From assembly GCA_012103315.1 (NCBI GenBank), contig WLWZ01000001.1, positions 620,001 through 684,000 on the forward strand: a stretch of DNA of 64,000 nt. Direction: 5' to 3'. Below the pieces are notes generated by a model, which had not been told where the DNA came from, did no database searches, and saw only the letters and a list, made by a program, of their open reading frames with translations. The position numbers and the translations under genes are program-made. The first letter of the stretch is position 1. Each line of letters starts with the position of its first letter. Of this stretch, positions 54,399-62,911 are shown in pieces. The stretch is from Alphaproteobacteria bacterium (GTDB taxonomy: Bacteria; Pseudomonadota; Alphaproteobacteria; MPNO01; UBA2964).

Positions 54399-55700
54399 GT
54401 GAGTATTAGTAAGTTTTCGGAGTTCGGTTTGGCCGAACCGATTGAGCGTGCGTTGAAAGAGCGTAAGCATTCTACCCCAACCCCGATCCAAGCCCGTTCC
54501 ATACCTGACCTTCTTCAAGGCCGGGATATGCTGGGTATTGCGCAAACAGGTACCGGCAAAACAGCCGCCTTTGCGCTCCCTATTCTGCACAACCTTGCAA
54601 AGGGACAAGTGAATAATAAGGCCCGTAACCCCCGCGCTTTGGTTCTCGCGCCGACTCGCGAACTCGCGATCCAGATTGGTGAAGAGTTCCGGCTATACAG
54701 CAAATATATGCACCTCCGGCATACGGTAATTTTCGGTGGCGTCAGCCAAAAAGCACAAGTAACGGCAATGCATCGCGGTGTTGATATTCTTGTCGCGACA
54801 CCCGGTCGATTGCTTGATCTTATGCAACAAAAAATCGTCAGGCTGGGCGACGTAAAATATCTCGTTCTCGATGAAGCGGACCGTATGCTCGATATGGGCT
54901 TTGTCCGAGATGTTAGGAAGATCATTGCCGCTTTGCCACAAGAGCGTCAGTCGTTGCTTTTCTCGGCGACGATGCCAAGTGAAGTTGGCAAACTTTCAGG
55001 GGATCTTCTCCATAAGCCGGTTCGCGTTGAAGTAACGCCGCAGGCGACCCCTGTCGAACGTATCAAGCAATGTGTTCATCATGTTTCGTCTGGCGATAAA
55101 CGAAAATTATTGGAAGATGTTTTATCTGATCCAGCGTTCGCGCGTGTCATCGTTTTTTCCCGCACAAAGCATCGGGCAAACCGGGTTGCTATGCAGCTTA
55201 CCAAAGCTGGTATTGACGCTGACGCAATACATGGCAACAAATCCCAAGGTGCTCGGCAGCGGGCGTTAAAGCGATTTCGTGATGGTGATGTCCGTGTGCT
55301 GGTGGCGACCGATATCGCCGCCCGGGGCATTGATGTTGATGGCATAACCCATGTCATCAATTTCGAGTTGCCTAATGAACCCGAGAGCTACGTCCATCGG
55401 ATTGGACGGACGGCGCGTGCCGGTGCCAATGGTGCGGCAGTTTCATTCTGTGATGGAACGGAACGGCTCTACCTACGTGATATCGAGAAGCTTATCGGCA
55501 GCAAATTAACAGTGATCGGTGACGAACCGGTTGGTGAACCCGTAAAACCGCCGACTAAGTCACGTAACAATCGTGGTCGTCCTGGGCAAAAGCCCAAGAA
55601 AACGCGTAGTCGCAGTGGCCGGGGTGCTGGTCACCGTAAGGGACAGGGCAATCCGAACCGCGGTGGTAATCGTCAATCACAGACCCGTAAAGCCGCGTAG
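54399..55700 (+). CDS. DEAD-box ATP-dependent RNA helicase
   Basis: This 433-residue helicase has motif I AQTGTGKT, motif Ia PTRELA, motif II DEAD in VLDEADRMLDMGF, motif III SAT and motif VI HRIGRTAR. The C-terminal 60 residues are a basic arginine/glycine/asparagine-rich tail that would bind RNA non-specifically, as in RhlE. The GTG start at 54399 follows AAGGA by 8 nt; the frame continues upstream without conserved sequence. It probably acts in ribosome assembly or RNA turnover at low temperature. Confidence 0.92.
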   Translation: MSISKFSEFGLAEPIERALKERKHSTPTPIQARSIPDLLQGRDMLGIAQTGTGKTAAFALPILHNLAKGQVNNKARNPRALVLAPTRELAIQIGEEFRLYSKYMHLRHTVIFGGVSQKAQVTAMHRGVDILVATPGRLLDLMQQKIVRLGDVKYLVLDEADRMLDMGFVRDVRKIIAALPQERQSLLFSATMPSEVGKLSGDLLHKPVRVEVTPQATPVERIKQCVHHVSSGDKRKLLEDVLSDPAFARVIVFSRTKHRANRVAMQLTKAGIDADAIHGNKSQGARQRALKRFRDGDVRVLVATDIAARGIDVDGITHVINFELPNEPESYVHRIGRTARAGANGAAVSFCDGTERLYLRDIEKLIGSKLTVIGDEPVGEPVKPPTKSRNNRGRPGQKPKKTRSRSGRGAGHRKGQGNPNRGGNRQSQTRKAA

Positions 55701-55707
55701 CCTCTGA

Positions 55708-57183
55708 TTATGGACGGTTGGGTTTTCCGACGAAGCCGGCGCCAAATCCGGCTTCGTTAGAGGCCCAGCCACCTGCTACCCGACCGCTAAAGATAGATGG
55801 ACCAAGCATTGTGCCTTCAAGGCCAGCTCGGCCGTTGATGTGACCACCTGCCATGCCACAGGCTTCTCCCGCTGCAAACAGGCCTTCAATGGGTTCAAAA
55901 TGTTTGTTCAACACCCGACATTTGATGTCGGTTTTGATGCCACCAAAATTCTTGCGCGCCAGCGGAAAGAACTGGATGGCGTAGTAGGGTGCGGTATCAA
56001 AAGACTTGGATAGCTTCAGAGGTTTGCCGAAATCGGGCTCGTTTTCTAAACCCTGTTCGCAGGCTTGATTGTAGCGTTCGATTTCGCCAATGAAGGTTGT
56101 TGGATCGACATTGATTTCTTTCGCCAGCCCCTCCAGCGTATCAGCGCTTTTGATATAGGGTGAATTGGCCAGAAGCTCTTCGACTTTCTCCCGAACGATC
56201 TTATCGCCTTCACGATAATATGGATCTGCGATCTCTAGCGTTGATTTCATTTCCTTATCAACAATCGCCCAGGCATGCGGTGGTGTTTGTGCAAGCATCG
56301 CCGGACTCGCCGAATTCCCGCCTGATAGGGCTTCGTTGTGGAAACGCTTACCTTGCTGGTTCACCCAGACGTAACCTGGGATGTGGCGGCAGACCAGACC
56401 CCGCTTTTGATCCGGGTCGAGGTAATCTGGGGTCGCGTAGACATAAAACCAGACGTTCTCCATATGGGTAAGGTAGCCACCGACTTCGGTGACCAGCTTA
56501 TGACCAGACCCAGTAGAACCGCGGCCCGATCCTTCCATGACTTTGTATTCTTTGAACTCGGGGCGTGCTTCCAAAACCATATCGATGTTGGAATTAAAGC
56601 CGCCAGTGGTTACGACGACCGTCTTACAACTGACATCCACTTTCTCGCCAGTCTCTGAATTCACACCTTCAAATCCGACGGCTCGATCACCATCCATCTT
56701 TATTCTAGTGATCTCGGTATTATTGACGATCTCACCACCCTTGTCGCGATATGACTGGATCAGATTTGTCATGAGACCAAGACCACTGCGTTCCGGGCGT
56801 GTCCAACGCATCACGGAATTGCCTTCTTGAGGTTTCATATCGACCCATTTGACGCCCTGTTTTTCGGCCCAGTGATATAGGTCGTGGAGCGTGTGTTCGA
56901 TGTAATATCGCGCCCAGACGACGTCGGCACCGGGACCTCCCCACTTTATCCATTCGCTGAAGGCAAGGTCGGGATTGTCCTCGATGCCCAGTTCTTTCTG
57001 GAGGGGTGTGCCAACCATACAGCAACCGCCGCCGGAAATGATTGCGGCGCCGCCAAGATCAGTAGCCTTTTCAAAGGCGATAGCGCTGGCTCCGGCATCT
57101 CGAGCCTCAATTCCGGCTGCCATGCCAGCACCACCGGATCCAATAATCGCTATATCAGTTTCATATATTTTTACGTCGGCCAT
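55708..57183 (-). CDS. FAD-dependent fumarate-reductase/succinate-dehydrogenase-like flavoprotein
   Basis: This 491-residue flavoprotein has the FAD-binding IIGSGGAGMAAGIEA at its N-terminus, a GGFNSN segment and the C-terminal FAAGEACGMAGGHINGRAGLEG typical of the fumarate reductase/tricarballylate dehydrogenase family (quoted motif shortened: FAAGEACGMAGG). No signal peptide or haem site is seen, so it is a soluble, single-subunit enzyme. It would reduce or oxidise a C-C double bond next to a carboxylate. It is last in a leftward set with a cupin and a two-subunit decarboxylase. The true substrate is unknown. Confidence 0.85.
   Translation of the reverse strand: MADVKIYETDIAIIGSGGAGMAAGIEARDAGASAIAFEKATDLGGAAIISGGGCCMVGTPLQKELGIEDNPDLAFSEWIKWGGPGADVVWARYYIEHTLHDLYHWAEKQGVKWVDMKPQEGNSVMRWTRPERSGLGLMTNLIQSYRDKGGEIVNNTEITRIKMDGDRAVGFEGVNSETGEKVDVSCKTVVVTTGGFNSNIDMVLEARPEFKEYKVMEGSGRGSTGSGHKLVTEVGGYLTHMENVWFYVYATPDYLDPDQKRGLVCRHIPGYVWVNQQGKRFHNEALSGGNSASPAMLAQTPPHAWAIVDKEMKSTLEIADPYYREGDKIVREKVEELLANSPYIKSADTLEGLAKEINVDPTTFIGEIERYNQACEQGLENEPDFGKPLKLSKSFDTAPYYAIQFFPLARKNFGGIKTDIKCRVLNKHFEPIEGLFAAGEACGMAGGHINGRAGLEGTMLGPSIFSGRVAGGWASNEAGFGAGFVGKPNRP
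55730..55757. repeat. Perfect 10-bp inverted repeat in the flavoprotein C-terminus
   Basis: ACGAAGCCGG (55730-55739) and CCGGCTTCGT (55748-55757) enclose an 8-nt loop. It codes for NEAGFGAGFVG at the end of the flavoprotein and also lies just past the helicase stop at 55700. It may act as a shared terminator-like hairpin, though no T-tract follows on either strand. Confidence 0.45.
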
Positions 57184-57270
57184 CTCTGAGATCTCCGGTT
57201 AGAAATAACATTACGTTTTCTCGTTGTAACGAGATATGCCGCAATTGTAGGCGGCACCAATAGTCTTGCG

Positions 57271-57738
57271 CTACCCCTCGGCGTTGAGTTCTTGAGGAAG
57301 CGGAGCATCCATGAGGATAAAGGCAATCATACAAGGCTCGGTGCCGGGATTCGTCCAATTGTGGACCGTGCCGCGTTGGACGAGGACATCGCCTGCTCTT
57401 AAATTAACGATCTCTCCGTCATCGAGTTCCATGTCGATAGCTCCAGACATGACAACAGCATAGTCGAGGCTAGCGGTTCGGTGATTGCGGGGGGCGACAC
57501 CGGGCTCGAAGCGGGAGATACGGAAGACTGTCCCATTGGGCACGGTGGTGGCTTCGACATCTGCTGAGATGTCGTTGACTGATGCTAGATCTGCTGGCGT
57601 TTGGTCTGTTGCCCATATGACGGTGCTGTGTTGTCCGGCACGGCGGGAAATAACGTTGTCGGACAATTCGTCGATAACGACTGTGGCTTTTCCGATTTCG
57701 TTATGGCCGGTGACGACCCGGCGAACTTCGAGGGACAT
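57271..57738 (-). CDS. Cupin domain protein
   Basis: This 155-residue protein has a single cupin barrel with the typical segments NHRTASLDYAVVMSGAIDME and RAGDVLVQRGTVHNWTNPG. The histidines in these segments could bind a metal. Small cupins of this kind are isomerases, dioxygenases or binding proteins. It lies 49 nt downstream of the decarboxylase beta subunit and 88 nt upstream of the flavoprotein on the same strand, so it probably belongs to the same pathway. Confidence 0.82.
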   Translation of the reverse strand: MSLEVRRVVTGHNEIGKATVVIDELSDNVISRRAGQHSTVIWATDQTPADLASVNDISADVEATTVPNGTVFRISRFEPGVAPRNHRTASLDYAVVMSGAIDMELDDGEIVNLRAGDVLVQRGTVHNWTNPGTEPCMIAFILMDAPLPQELNAEG

Positions 57739-57786
57739 AGTGTTTTCCTTATTGTCAAACCGCTGGGAACACGGTCGAACAAATTA

Positions 57787-58356
57787 TCAAAAGTCTTTGA
57801 CCGCGTTGGCAAATCGTTCGCGAATTTTGGCGCTATGCATGTAGCGGTAATCTTGGGGGTACTCTTCCCCAGTCTCACATTTGAGGGTGATGAAGGTTGG
57901 GCCTTCTTCCTGGAGAATGCTGCCTATGTTGTTCTCAAAGCCTTCAATATCTGAAATCTCGTGGCAATTATTGTAGCCAGCGGAATCTGCCATGCCGGCA
58001 AAGTTGACGCTGTCTTGTCCGGGGATCGGATGGCCGCCATTTGCTTCATAGGTACCGTTTTCGAAGACAAAATGAATGAGGTTTTTCGGAGCGGCATTCG
58101 CATTGGTGACGAGAGAGCCCAAATTCATCAGCAGACTGCCATCACCATCAAGCAGAATTATCCGTCGATCCGGCCAGGCGAGCGCGAAACCTAGCGCGTG
58201 GGATGACGTTAATCCCATGGCGCCTGAAGAGATAAAATTGAACGGGCTTGGTCTTATCGCGTCTAGTTCGAAGGCTGTCGTGTAGGCCGCAACGACCACC
58301 TCATCGTCAGCAATTTTAGCGACCAGTGATTTAAGACATTCATCGCGTTTTATCAT
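57787..58356 (-). CDS. Thiamine-diphosphate decarboxylase, beta subunit (sulfopyruvate decarboxylase-like)
   Basis: This 189-residue protein is the ThDP pyrophosphate-binding half, with the GDGS motif (71-74) and N100 in the conserved GDG-x25-N spacing. It resembles ComE of sulfopyruvate decarboxylase and the C-terminal part of phosphonopyruvate decarboxylase. With its partner, it would remove CO2 from an alpha-keto acid to give an aldehyde. The start overlaps the alpha-subunit stop by 4 nt, so the two are made together. Phosphonate or coenzyme M genes are not nearby. Confidence 0.85.
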   Translation of the reverse strand: MIKRDECLKSLVAKIADDEVVVAAYTTAFELDAIRPSPFNFISSGAMGLTSSHALGFALAWPDRRIILLDGDGSLLMNLGSLVTNANAAPKNLIHFVFENGTYEANGGHPIPGQDSVNFAGMADSAGYNNCHEISDIEGFENNIGSILQEEGPTFITLKCETGEEYPQDYRYMHSAKIRERFANAVKDF

Positions 58357-58895
58357 GAGGCTAACGGGGGTCGGCCAATGAGCATCGCGACGGGGCTGGA
58401 TGTCTCATAGGCGTTGTTAATGGCAGGCGCTATTTTCTCAATGTCATCGTCTGTTTCGATGACATGGTTGGCTATTCCCATTGTATCTAAAATCGGCTCG
58501 ATAATTCTGACACCGAAGCGTTTGGACTCGGTCGGAAGAACGCCAGGTTCTTTGCCAAGCAGACCCACCATTAAACAGATCGGCGACTGATATTCTACGG
58601 CGACGGCCCGAATGGCATTCATTGAATAGAGTAACCCGGTGTATTGGATCAGGATCAAAGATCGCTGTCCGCTATAGGACAATGCAGCGCTTATCCCAAT
58701 GGTTTCGTCTTCTTTACAGGTCCTGATTTGGCGTAGACCGGCGTCGGCCGAGATTGGACGCAATAATCCATCGGCAGTGGTTTTATCAGGTACTGTAAGC
58801 ACGGTTTTGACGCCGCTATCTTTTATCGCCTGTATAATAAGGCTACCGGTAAGGCAGTCGGACGCTGCTGCGACTTCCATATTTTGGCTGGGCAT
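58353..58895 (-). CDS. Thiamine-diphosphate decarboxylase, alpha subunit (sulfopyruvate decarboxylase-like)
   Basis: This 180-residue protein is the pyrimidine-binding half of a two-part ThDP enzyme, with the key glutamate in KEDETIGISAALSYSG and a QYTGLLYSMNAIR helix. It resembles ComD. The beta subunit gene overlaps it by 4 nt. It is the first gene of the leftward alpha-beta-cupin-flavoprotein set and faces the zinc-ribbon and dioxygenase genes across a 224-nt AT-rich region that probably holds both promoters. Confidence 0.84.
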   Translation of the reverse strand: MPSQNMEVAAASDCLTGSLIIQAIKDSGVKTVLTVPDKTTADGLLRPISADAGLRQIRTCKEDETIGISAALSYSGQRSLILIQYTGLLYSMNAIRAVAVEYQSPICLMVGLLGKEPGVLPTESKRFGVRIIEPILDTMGIANHVIETDDDIEKIAPAINNAYETSSPVAMLIGRPPLAS

Positions 58896-59119
58896 TTTTG
58901 CTCTCGATAAATTGTCAGCTGACGGGATAACTTTGACTATTCAGTGTCACGGAAAATTTCCGAAAAACAAGGTTTTGACGAGATTTTTTTAAGAAGAAGC
59001 CGTATGTCTTTCGCGGGATTTAACCATTTTCTGGCGTAAAAGTGCGACTTTTTGCCTCAAATGGCTAAAATTTTTAATCTTTTTGTTTCACTTTTTCTAA
59101 AAACACCATACGGTAGGGT

Positions 59120-59296
59120 ATGGCTATGACAAACAAATCTAAAAAGCCGGAACCCGAACGGGTTTATGTGATGAAAAAGCGCGACTGTTTGAAATGCGGA
59201 GAGCGTTTCGAAAGCAGTTGGTCAGGTGAACGCGTTTGCAAACGCTGCAAGTCTAGCGGTAGCTGGCGCAGTGGTTCGGATTTCGAAGCCGCGTAA
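59120..59296 (+). CDS. Small zinc-ribbon protein
   Basis: This 58-residue protein has two CxxC pairs (C23, C26 and C40, C43) 13 residues apart, a compact zinc ribbon, between a basic N-terminus and a serine/glycine-rich acidic end. It would bind one zinc ion and probably RNA, DNA or a protein. An ATG at 59126 is an alternative start. It lies 100 nt before the TauD-type dioxygenase gene. I do not know its function. Confidence 0.68.
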   Translation: MAMTNKSKKPEPERVYVMKKRDCLKCGERFESSWSGERVCKRCKSSGSWRSGSDFEAA

Positions 59297-59396
59297 TCTG
59301 TAATTTGGCCCCCAGGGGCCGTTTCGCACATAGACCACACATTATCTTCAGTGCTAAAATTCAGTTTCTGGATTTTTTGCTGTGAGGACGTTTGTG

Positions 59397-60299
59397 ATGG
59401 ATCAACCGGTAAGCGTTCAATACAAACCGCTTTCCCCCGCCTGCGGTGTGGAAATTCTCGGCGTGGATTTGCGCGAGAATTTGCCACAGAAAACGATTGA
59501 TGAGCTGCGGGCTCTATGGAACGAATATATCGTCCTGGTTTTTCGCGGTCAGGAAATTTCTGAAGAAGAACAGCTGCGTTTCGCAGGCCGTTTTGGTGAC
59601 CTCGGAGAACGTAAAGCACCGCCTGAAGAGCTCAAAGATCGGACGGATGGTGTTCTACAAAACGATCAGCGGGTCATGCTGGTTAGCAATAAGTTGATAG
59701 ACGGCAAGCCGGTCGGTTCCTTTGGCGATGGGGACATGTGGTACCACATTGATTCTGGATATTCGGAAAACCCGTATAACTACACATTTCTATATGGTGT
59801 TGAGTTGCCCTCTGAAGGTGGTAATACGCTTTTCGGCAATATGTATCAGGCCTATGACTCGCTTAGTCAGGAGTTAAAAGACAAGTTGGCAGGGCAGAAG
59901 GCGCTGCATATCCACCAGTATGAACGTCGTGCTCGCGTCGATATTTCGGGCGATATCAGTCACATCCCGCACTGGCGACATCCAGTTTTTGTGACCCACC
60001 CTGAGTCTGGTCGCAAATCGATGTTCGTCGACCGGCTTATGACGCAGCGTATCGAGGGTGTGAGTCACGAGGAAAGCGAAGCGATCCTTGAGCAGCTTTA
60101 TGCCGCCGGCGAAAACCCAGATGTTGTTTATGAGCATGAATGGGAATTAGGTGATTTCGTGATGTGGGATAATCGTTGTGCTATCCACGGGCGCACTTGG
60201 TTCGATCCCGAAGAACCCCGCCTGTTGCGGCGTTGTACGATCGAAGGTGGTCCGCTTTATGAAGAGCTTTCCGAATACCCAAATATCGAGACCGCTTAG
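59397..60299 (+). CDS. TauD/TfdA-family 2-oxoglutarate dioxygenase (second)
   Basis: This 300-residue enzyme has the iron site H117/D119 in MWYHIDSGY and H264 in AIHGRTWFDP, and the 2-oxoglutarate-binding LLRRCTIEG at the end. The start ATG at 59397 follows GAGG; a GTG lies 15 nt upstream. It belongs to the same superfamily as the protein at 51501-52379 but is clearly a different branch (taurine/2,4-D dioxygenase-like). A cupin gene follows 95 nt downstream, and the decarboxylase set faces it. Confidence 0.87.
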   Translation: MDQPVSVQYKPLSPACGVEILGVDLRENLPQKTIDELRALWNEYIVLVFRGQEISEEEQLRFAGRFGDLGERKAPPEELKDRTDGVLQNDQRVMLVSNKLIDGKPVGSFGDGDMWYHIDSGYSENPYNYTFLYGVELPSEGGNTLFGNMYQAYDSLSQELKDKLAGQKALHIHQYERRARVDISGDISHIPHWRHPVFVTHPESGRKSMFVDRLMTQRIEGVSHEESEAILEQLYAAGENPDVVYEHEWELGDFVMWDNRCAIHGRTWFDPEEPRLLRRCTIEGGPLYEELSEYPNIETA

Positions 60300-60394
60300 C
60301 CGATCAAATTTCTCATTTGATTTTTTGAACGCTATATTGACGCACGCGGTTTGGCGTGGTTCGGTTTCTCTATCGTTCCTATTGGAGAAATCTC

Positions 60395-60925
60395 ATGGCT
60401 GTTGCCCGTCACCCACGCCCCCCCGAACTTGTTAATACGTCAATCGATGACATTATGGACCAGTATGTCGCCCGGTTTAAGGATCGGATTCCCGACTGGG
60501 AAGCCTTTGAAGATGCAAAAATCGAAGGATGGAAGCGGGCTCAGCACCGGTTTATTGGAGCCGGGGGATCTGGCAAGCATGGGGATATGAACGCTATACC
60601 ACCCCGCGCGCATACGCTGAGTATCATGTATGTCGAGCCGGGACAGGGAAATGCCCCCCACACGCACGAAGTCGAGGAGACGTTCTTTGTGTTAAAAGGG
60701 CACCTTGATGCCTTTGTCGAGGATGAGGATGGAAATCGGATTACAACACGGTTGGGCAAGTGGGATTGCATCACATGTCCGCCTGGTGTCATTCACGGCT
60801 ATGACAATACAAGCCTCGAACCGGTTTGGTTTCAGGTCATGTTAGGGCGCGGCGTTCCCGAAACAATGGGCTATGCCGATGATGAGCTGTATGAGCGTCG
60901 GGATGGGCATTTGAAATCGAATTAG
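60395..60925 (+). CDS. Cupin domain protein (second)
   Basis: This 176-residue protein has a cupin barrel with HTHEVEETFFVLKG and CPPGVIHGYDNTS, carrying the three histidines and a glutamate that bind a metal. The N-terminal 80 residues are a helical extension with no match I recognise. The ATG at 60395 follows TTGGAGAAA. It is co-directional with the dioxygenase gene and may process its product or a related compound. The queuosine genes converge 15 nt downstream. Confidence 0.82.
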   Translation: MAVARHPRPPELVNTSIDDIMDQYVARFKDRIPDWEAFEDAKIEGWKRAQHRFIGAGGSGKHGDMNAIPPRAHTLSIMYVEPGQGNAPHTHEVEETFFVLKGHLDAFVEDEDGNRITTRLGKWDCITCPPGVIHGYDNTSLEPVWFQVMLGRGVPETMGYADDELYERRDGHLKSN

Positions 60926-60940
60926 TGTAGCGGTGGATTG

Positions 60941-61531
60941 TCAGGCCGGTTGAATACCGAGCCGTTCATCGCGTTGGCGGATCCACATTATCGCTGGCAG
61001 GGCCAGAACGATCATCCAGCTTTTGCCGACGATTTGGCCGGCAATGAAATCCAGGTTACCGAACGCCAGATATAGAAATACAGCGCTGTCGATGGTCAAT
61101 CCAACGACGCCACTTGCGAAAACCGCAAGCACCAGACGGCGACGCTGCAACGGTGTGTAGACGGCAAAATCAGCGAGCTCTGACAACAGGAATGCAACGC
61201 TTGAGGCGAGAACGAGCGATGGCGGGGCGAGAAAGGCGGATATAGCCGCACCAGCTAAAATAGCACCAATAGCGAACATTGGGCCAAGCCGTCGTTGAAC
61301 GAGGTCGCGTAGAACGAGAGCGAGCCCGATCATTAAAACTCCGCTTGGTGCCATCAATCCCGGGGCAACGGGAATCAGGCATGGGCCTTTTTCAAGGCAA
61401 ACTGTCCCAGCGTTGCCGATCAACCAATTTGCCATTGGAATGGTAAGCGCAAACGCCGCTAAATAGATAAAGCCTTCAAGGCGACTGGATCCTATTGGCG
61501 GTAAATCGTAGCTTGAATCGTTCATTGTCAT
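60941..61531 (-). CDS. VUT-family queuosine-precursor transporter
   Basis: This 196-residue membrane protein has about six segments and the family features [34 protein letters not shown] and [24 protein letters not shown] (YhhQ) proteins import queuosine precursors such as preQ0 or preQ1. Its start overlaps the queC stop by 4 nt. Pairing an importer with a synthesis gene suggests both de novo synthesis and salvage of preQ0. Confidence 0.86.
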   Translation of the reverse strand: MTMNDSSYDLPPIGSSRLEGFIYLAAFALTIPMANWLIGNAGTVCLEKGPCLIPVAPGLMAPSGVLMIGLALVLRDLVQRRLGPMFAIGAILAGAAISAFLAPPSLVLASSVAFLLSELADFAVYTPLQRRRLVLAVFASGVVGLTIDSAVFLYLAFGNLDFIAGQIVGKSWMIVLALPAIMWIRQRDERLGIQPA

Positions 61532-62256
61532 TCGGTTGTTTTATCTGCTTTGACAGACTTCTCGATAAAGCCTTCATGCCCAGCGGCCCGTAAGGCGCAG
61601 GCGGGGCAATGACCACACCCGTATCCCCAATCGTGGCGCGTATTACGATCTCCGAGATAGCAGCTGTGACTGTATTCGATAATGATATCAATGAGTTCAG
61701 GCCCTCCAATATGATCGGCCATCTCCCAGATAGAGGTCTTGTCGAGGTGCATCAAAGGGGTATGTACGACGAAATCAGATTCCATTCCGATGTTTAGGGC
61801 ATCTTCCATTGAGGCGATTGAGTCTTCTCTACAATCAGGGTAGCCCGAGTAATCAACCTCGCCGACGCCAACGACGATATGGCGGATTCCCCGACGATAG
61901 GCGATTGCGGCAGCGAGGGTTAGGAAGACCAAGTTTCGGCCCGGGACAAATGTATTTGGGAGCCCGCCTTCGGCAAAGGAAATTTCTGTATCTCGCGTGA
62001 GGGCTGTTTCACTGATGTTGCCGAGTACCGGAATGGCATGCAAGTGGTCGTCGCCCAGCTTCCTCTGCCACGCCGGAAATGCTCGCCGAACCGCTGATAA
62101 AACCCGTATTCTGCAGTCAAGCTCTACCGAGTGACGTTGGCCATAATCAAAGCCTACTGTTTCAACATGCGCGAAATTATTGATTGCCCAGGCGAGGCAT
62201 GTCGAGCTGTCTTGCCCACCGGAGAAGAGGACCAATGCTGTATCTTCTTTTGACAT
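61528..62256 (-). CDS. queC: 7-cyano-7-deazaguanine synthase QueC
   Basis: This 242-residue enzyme converts 7-carboxy-7-deazaguanine to preQ0 with ATP and ammonia. It has the PP-loop SGGQDSST (9-16) and the C-terminal zinc site CYLGD plus CGHCPAC. It is the first gene of the pair with the VUT transporter. queD and queE are not in the window. The start lies 144 nt from that of the divergent Pmp3-type gene. Confidence 0.95.
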   Translation of the reverse strand: MSKEDTALVLFSGGQDSSTCLAWAINNFAHVETVGFDYGQRHSVELDCRIRVLSAVRRAFPAWQRKLGDDHLHAIPVLGNISETALTRDTEISFAEGGLPNTFVPGRNLVFLTLAAAIAYRRGIRHIVVGVGEVDYSGYPDCREDSIASMEDALNIGMESDFVVHTPLMHLDKTSIWEMADHIGGPELIDIIIEYSHSCYLGDRNTRHDWGYGCGHCPACALRAAGHEGFIEKSVKADKTTE

Positions 62257-62400
62257 TTTCTTTCACTAACGCGTCGTCCGTGTTCGTGCAAGACCGTGGT
62301 TGGGTCAATCCCGCTGGTGACAGATTCTGATCAGTCCCTTATAAAATTCAGGAGGTTCGTCACCGAGTGGTTGGCGTCAGTTTTTCGTTGGAGGTTTTCG

Positions 62401-62589
62401 ATGGTTCGGTTGTTAATTGCAATTCTTCTGCCCTGGCTGTCATTCTTTTTTATTGGCCAGAAAACCCAGGGAATTATCTGTATTATTCTCCAATTGACGC
62501 TGATTGGCTGGGTCCCTGCGGCAATCTGGGCGGTTTATGCCTTGAGCCAATACAATACCGACAAGAAAATTTCTGAGGCACAAAACTAA
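62401..62589 (+). CDS. Pmp3/YqaE-type small membrane protein
   Basis: This 62-residue protein has two membrane segments, LLIAILLPWLSFFFIG and GIICIILQLTLIGWVPAAIWAVYAL (quoted as LTLIGWVPAAIWAVYAL), with a short loop and a charged tail. This matches the Pmp3/YqaE stress-related membrane family. The ATG at 62401 is the start; longer frames upstream lack conserved sequence. It precedes the DUF6460-type gene by 48 nt. Confidence 0.8.
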   Translation: MVRLLIAILLPWLSFFFIGQKTQGIICIILQLTLIGWVPAAIWAVYALSQYNTDKKISEAQN

Positions 62590-62637
62590 GGATTCCGCTC
62601 GAAATACCTTTATTTGTCACCAGTCAGAAAGAGCAAG

Positions 62638-62889
62638 ATGCCCAACAGTGCTGTCTCAACGATTGTCAAAATTGCAATTATTTCGCTCCTGGTTGGGCTC
62701 GCCCTGGCATTTTTCGATATCAGCCCTCGTTCCCTTGTGGAAAACCTTGGCGAAACCGTCGTTGATATTTACGAGGTCGTCCTCAGTTTCCTTAAATGGT
62801 CGCTGAAATACGTCCTACTTGGCGCCGTCGTTGTGGTGCCAATCTGGCTGGTGTTTTTTATGATCGGTTTGGCGAAAAAGAAAAAGTAG
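62638..62889 (+). CDS. DUF6460-type small membrane protein
   Basis: This 83-residue protein has two membrane segments (about 8-27 and 55-78) flanking a LAFFDISPRSLVENLGE stretch that I recognise from an alphaproteobacterial family, DUF6460. It ends in a lysine-rich tail. Its function is unknown. The ATG at 62638 is preferred over an upstream TTG. It converges on the 2-hydroxyacid dehydrogenase gene. Confidence 0.7.
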   Translation: MPNSAVSTIVKIAIISLLVGLALAFFDISPRSLVENLGETVVDIYEVVLSFLKWSLKYVLLGAVVVVPIWLVFFMIGLAKKKK

Positions 62890-62911
62890 CAATCAGCCGT
62901 TGGATCATCCT

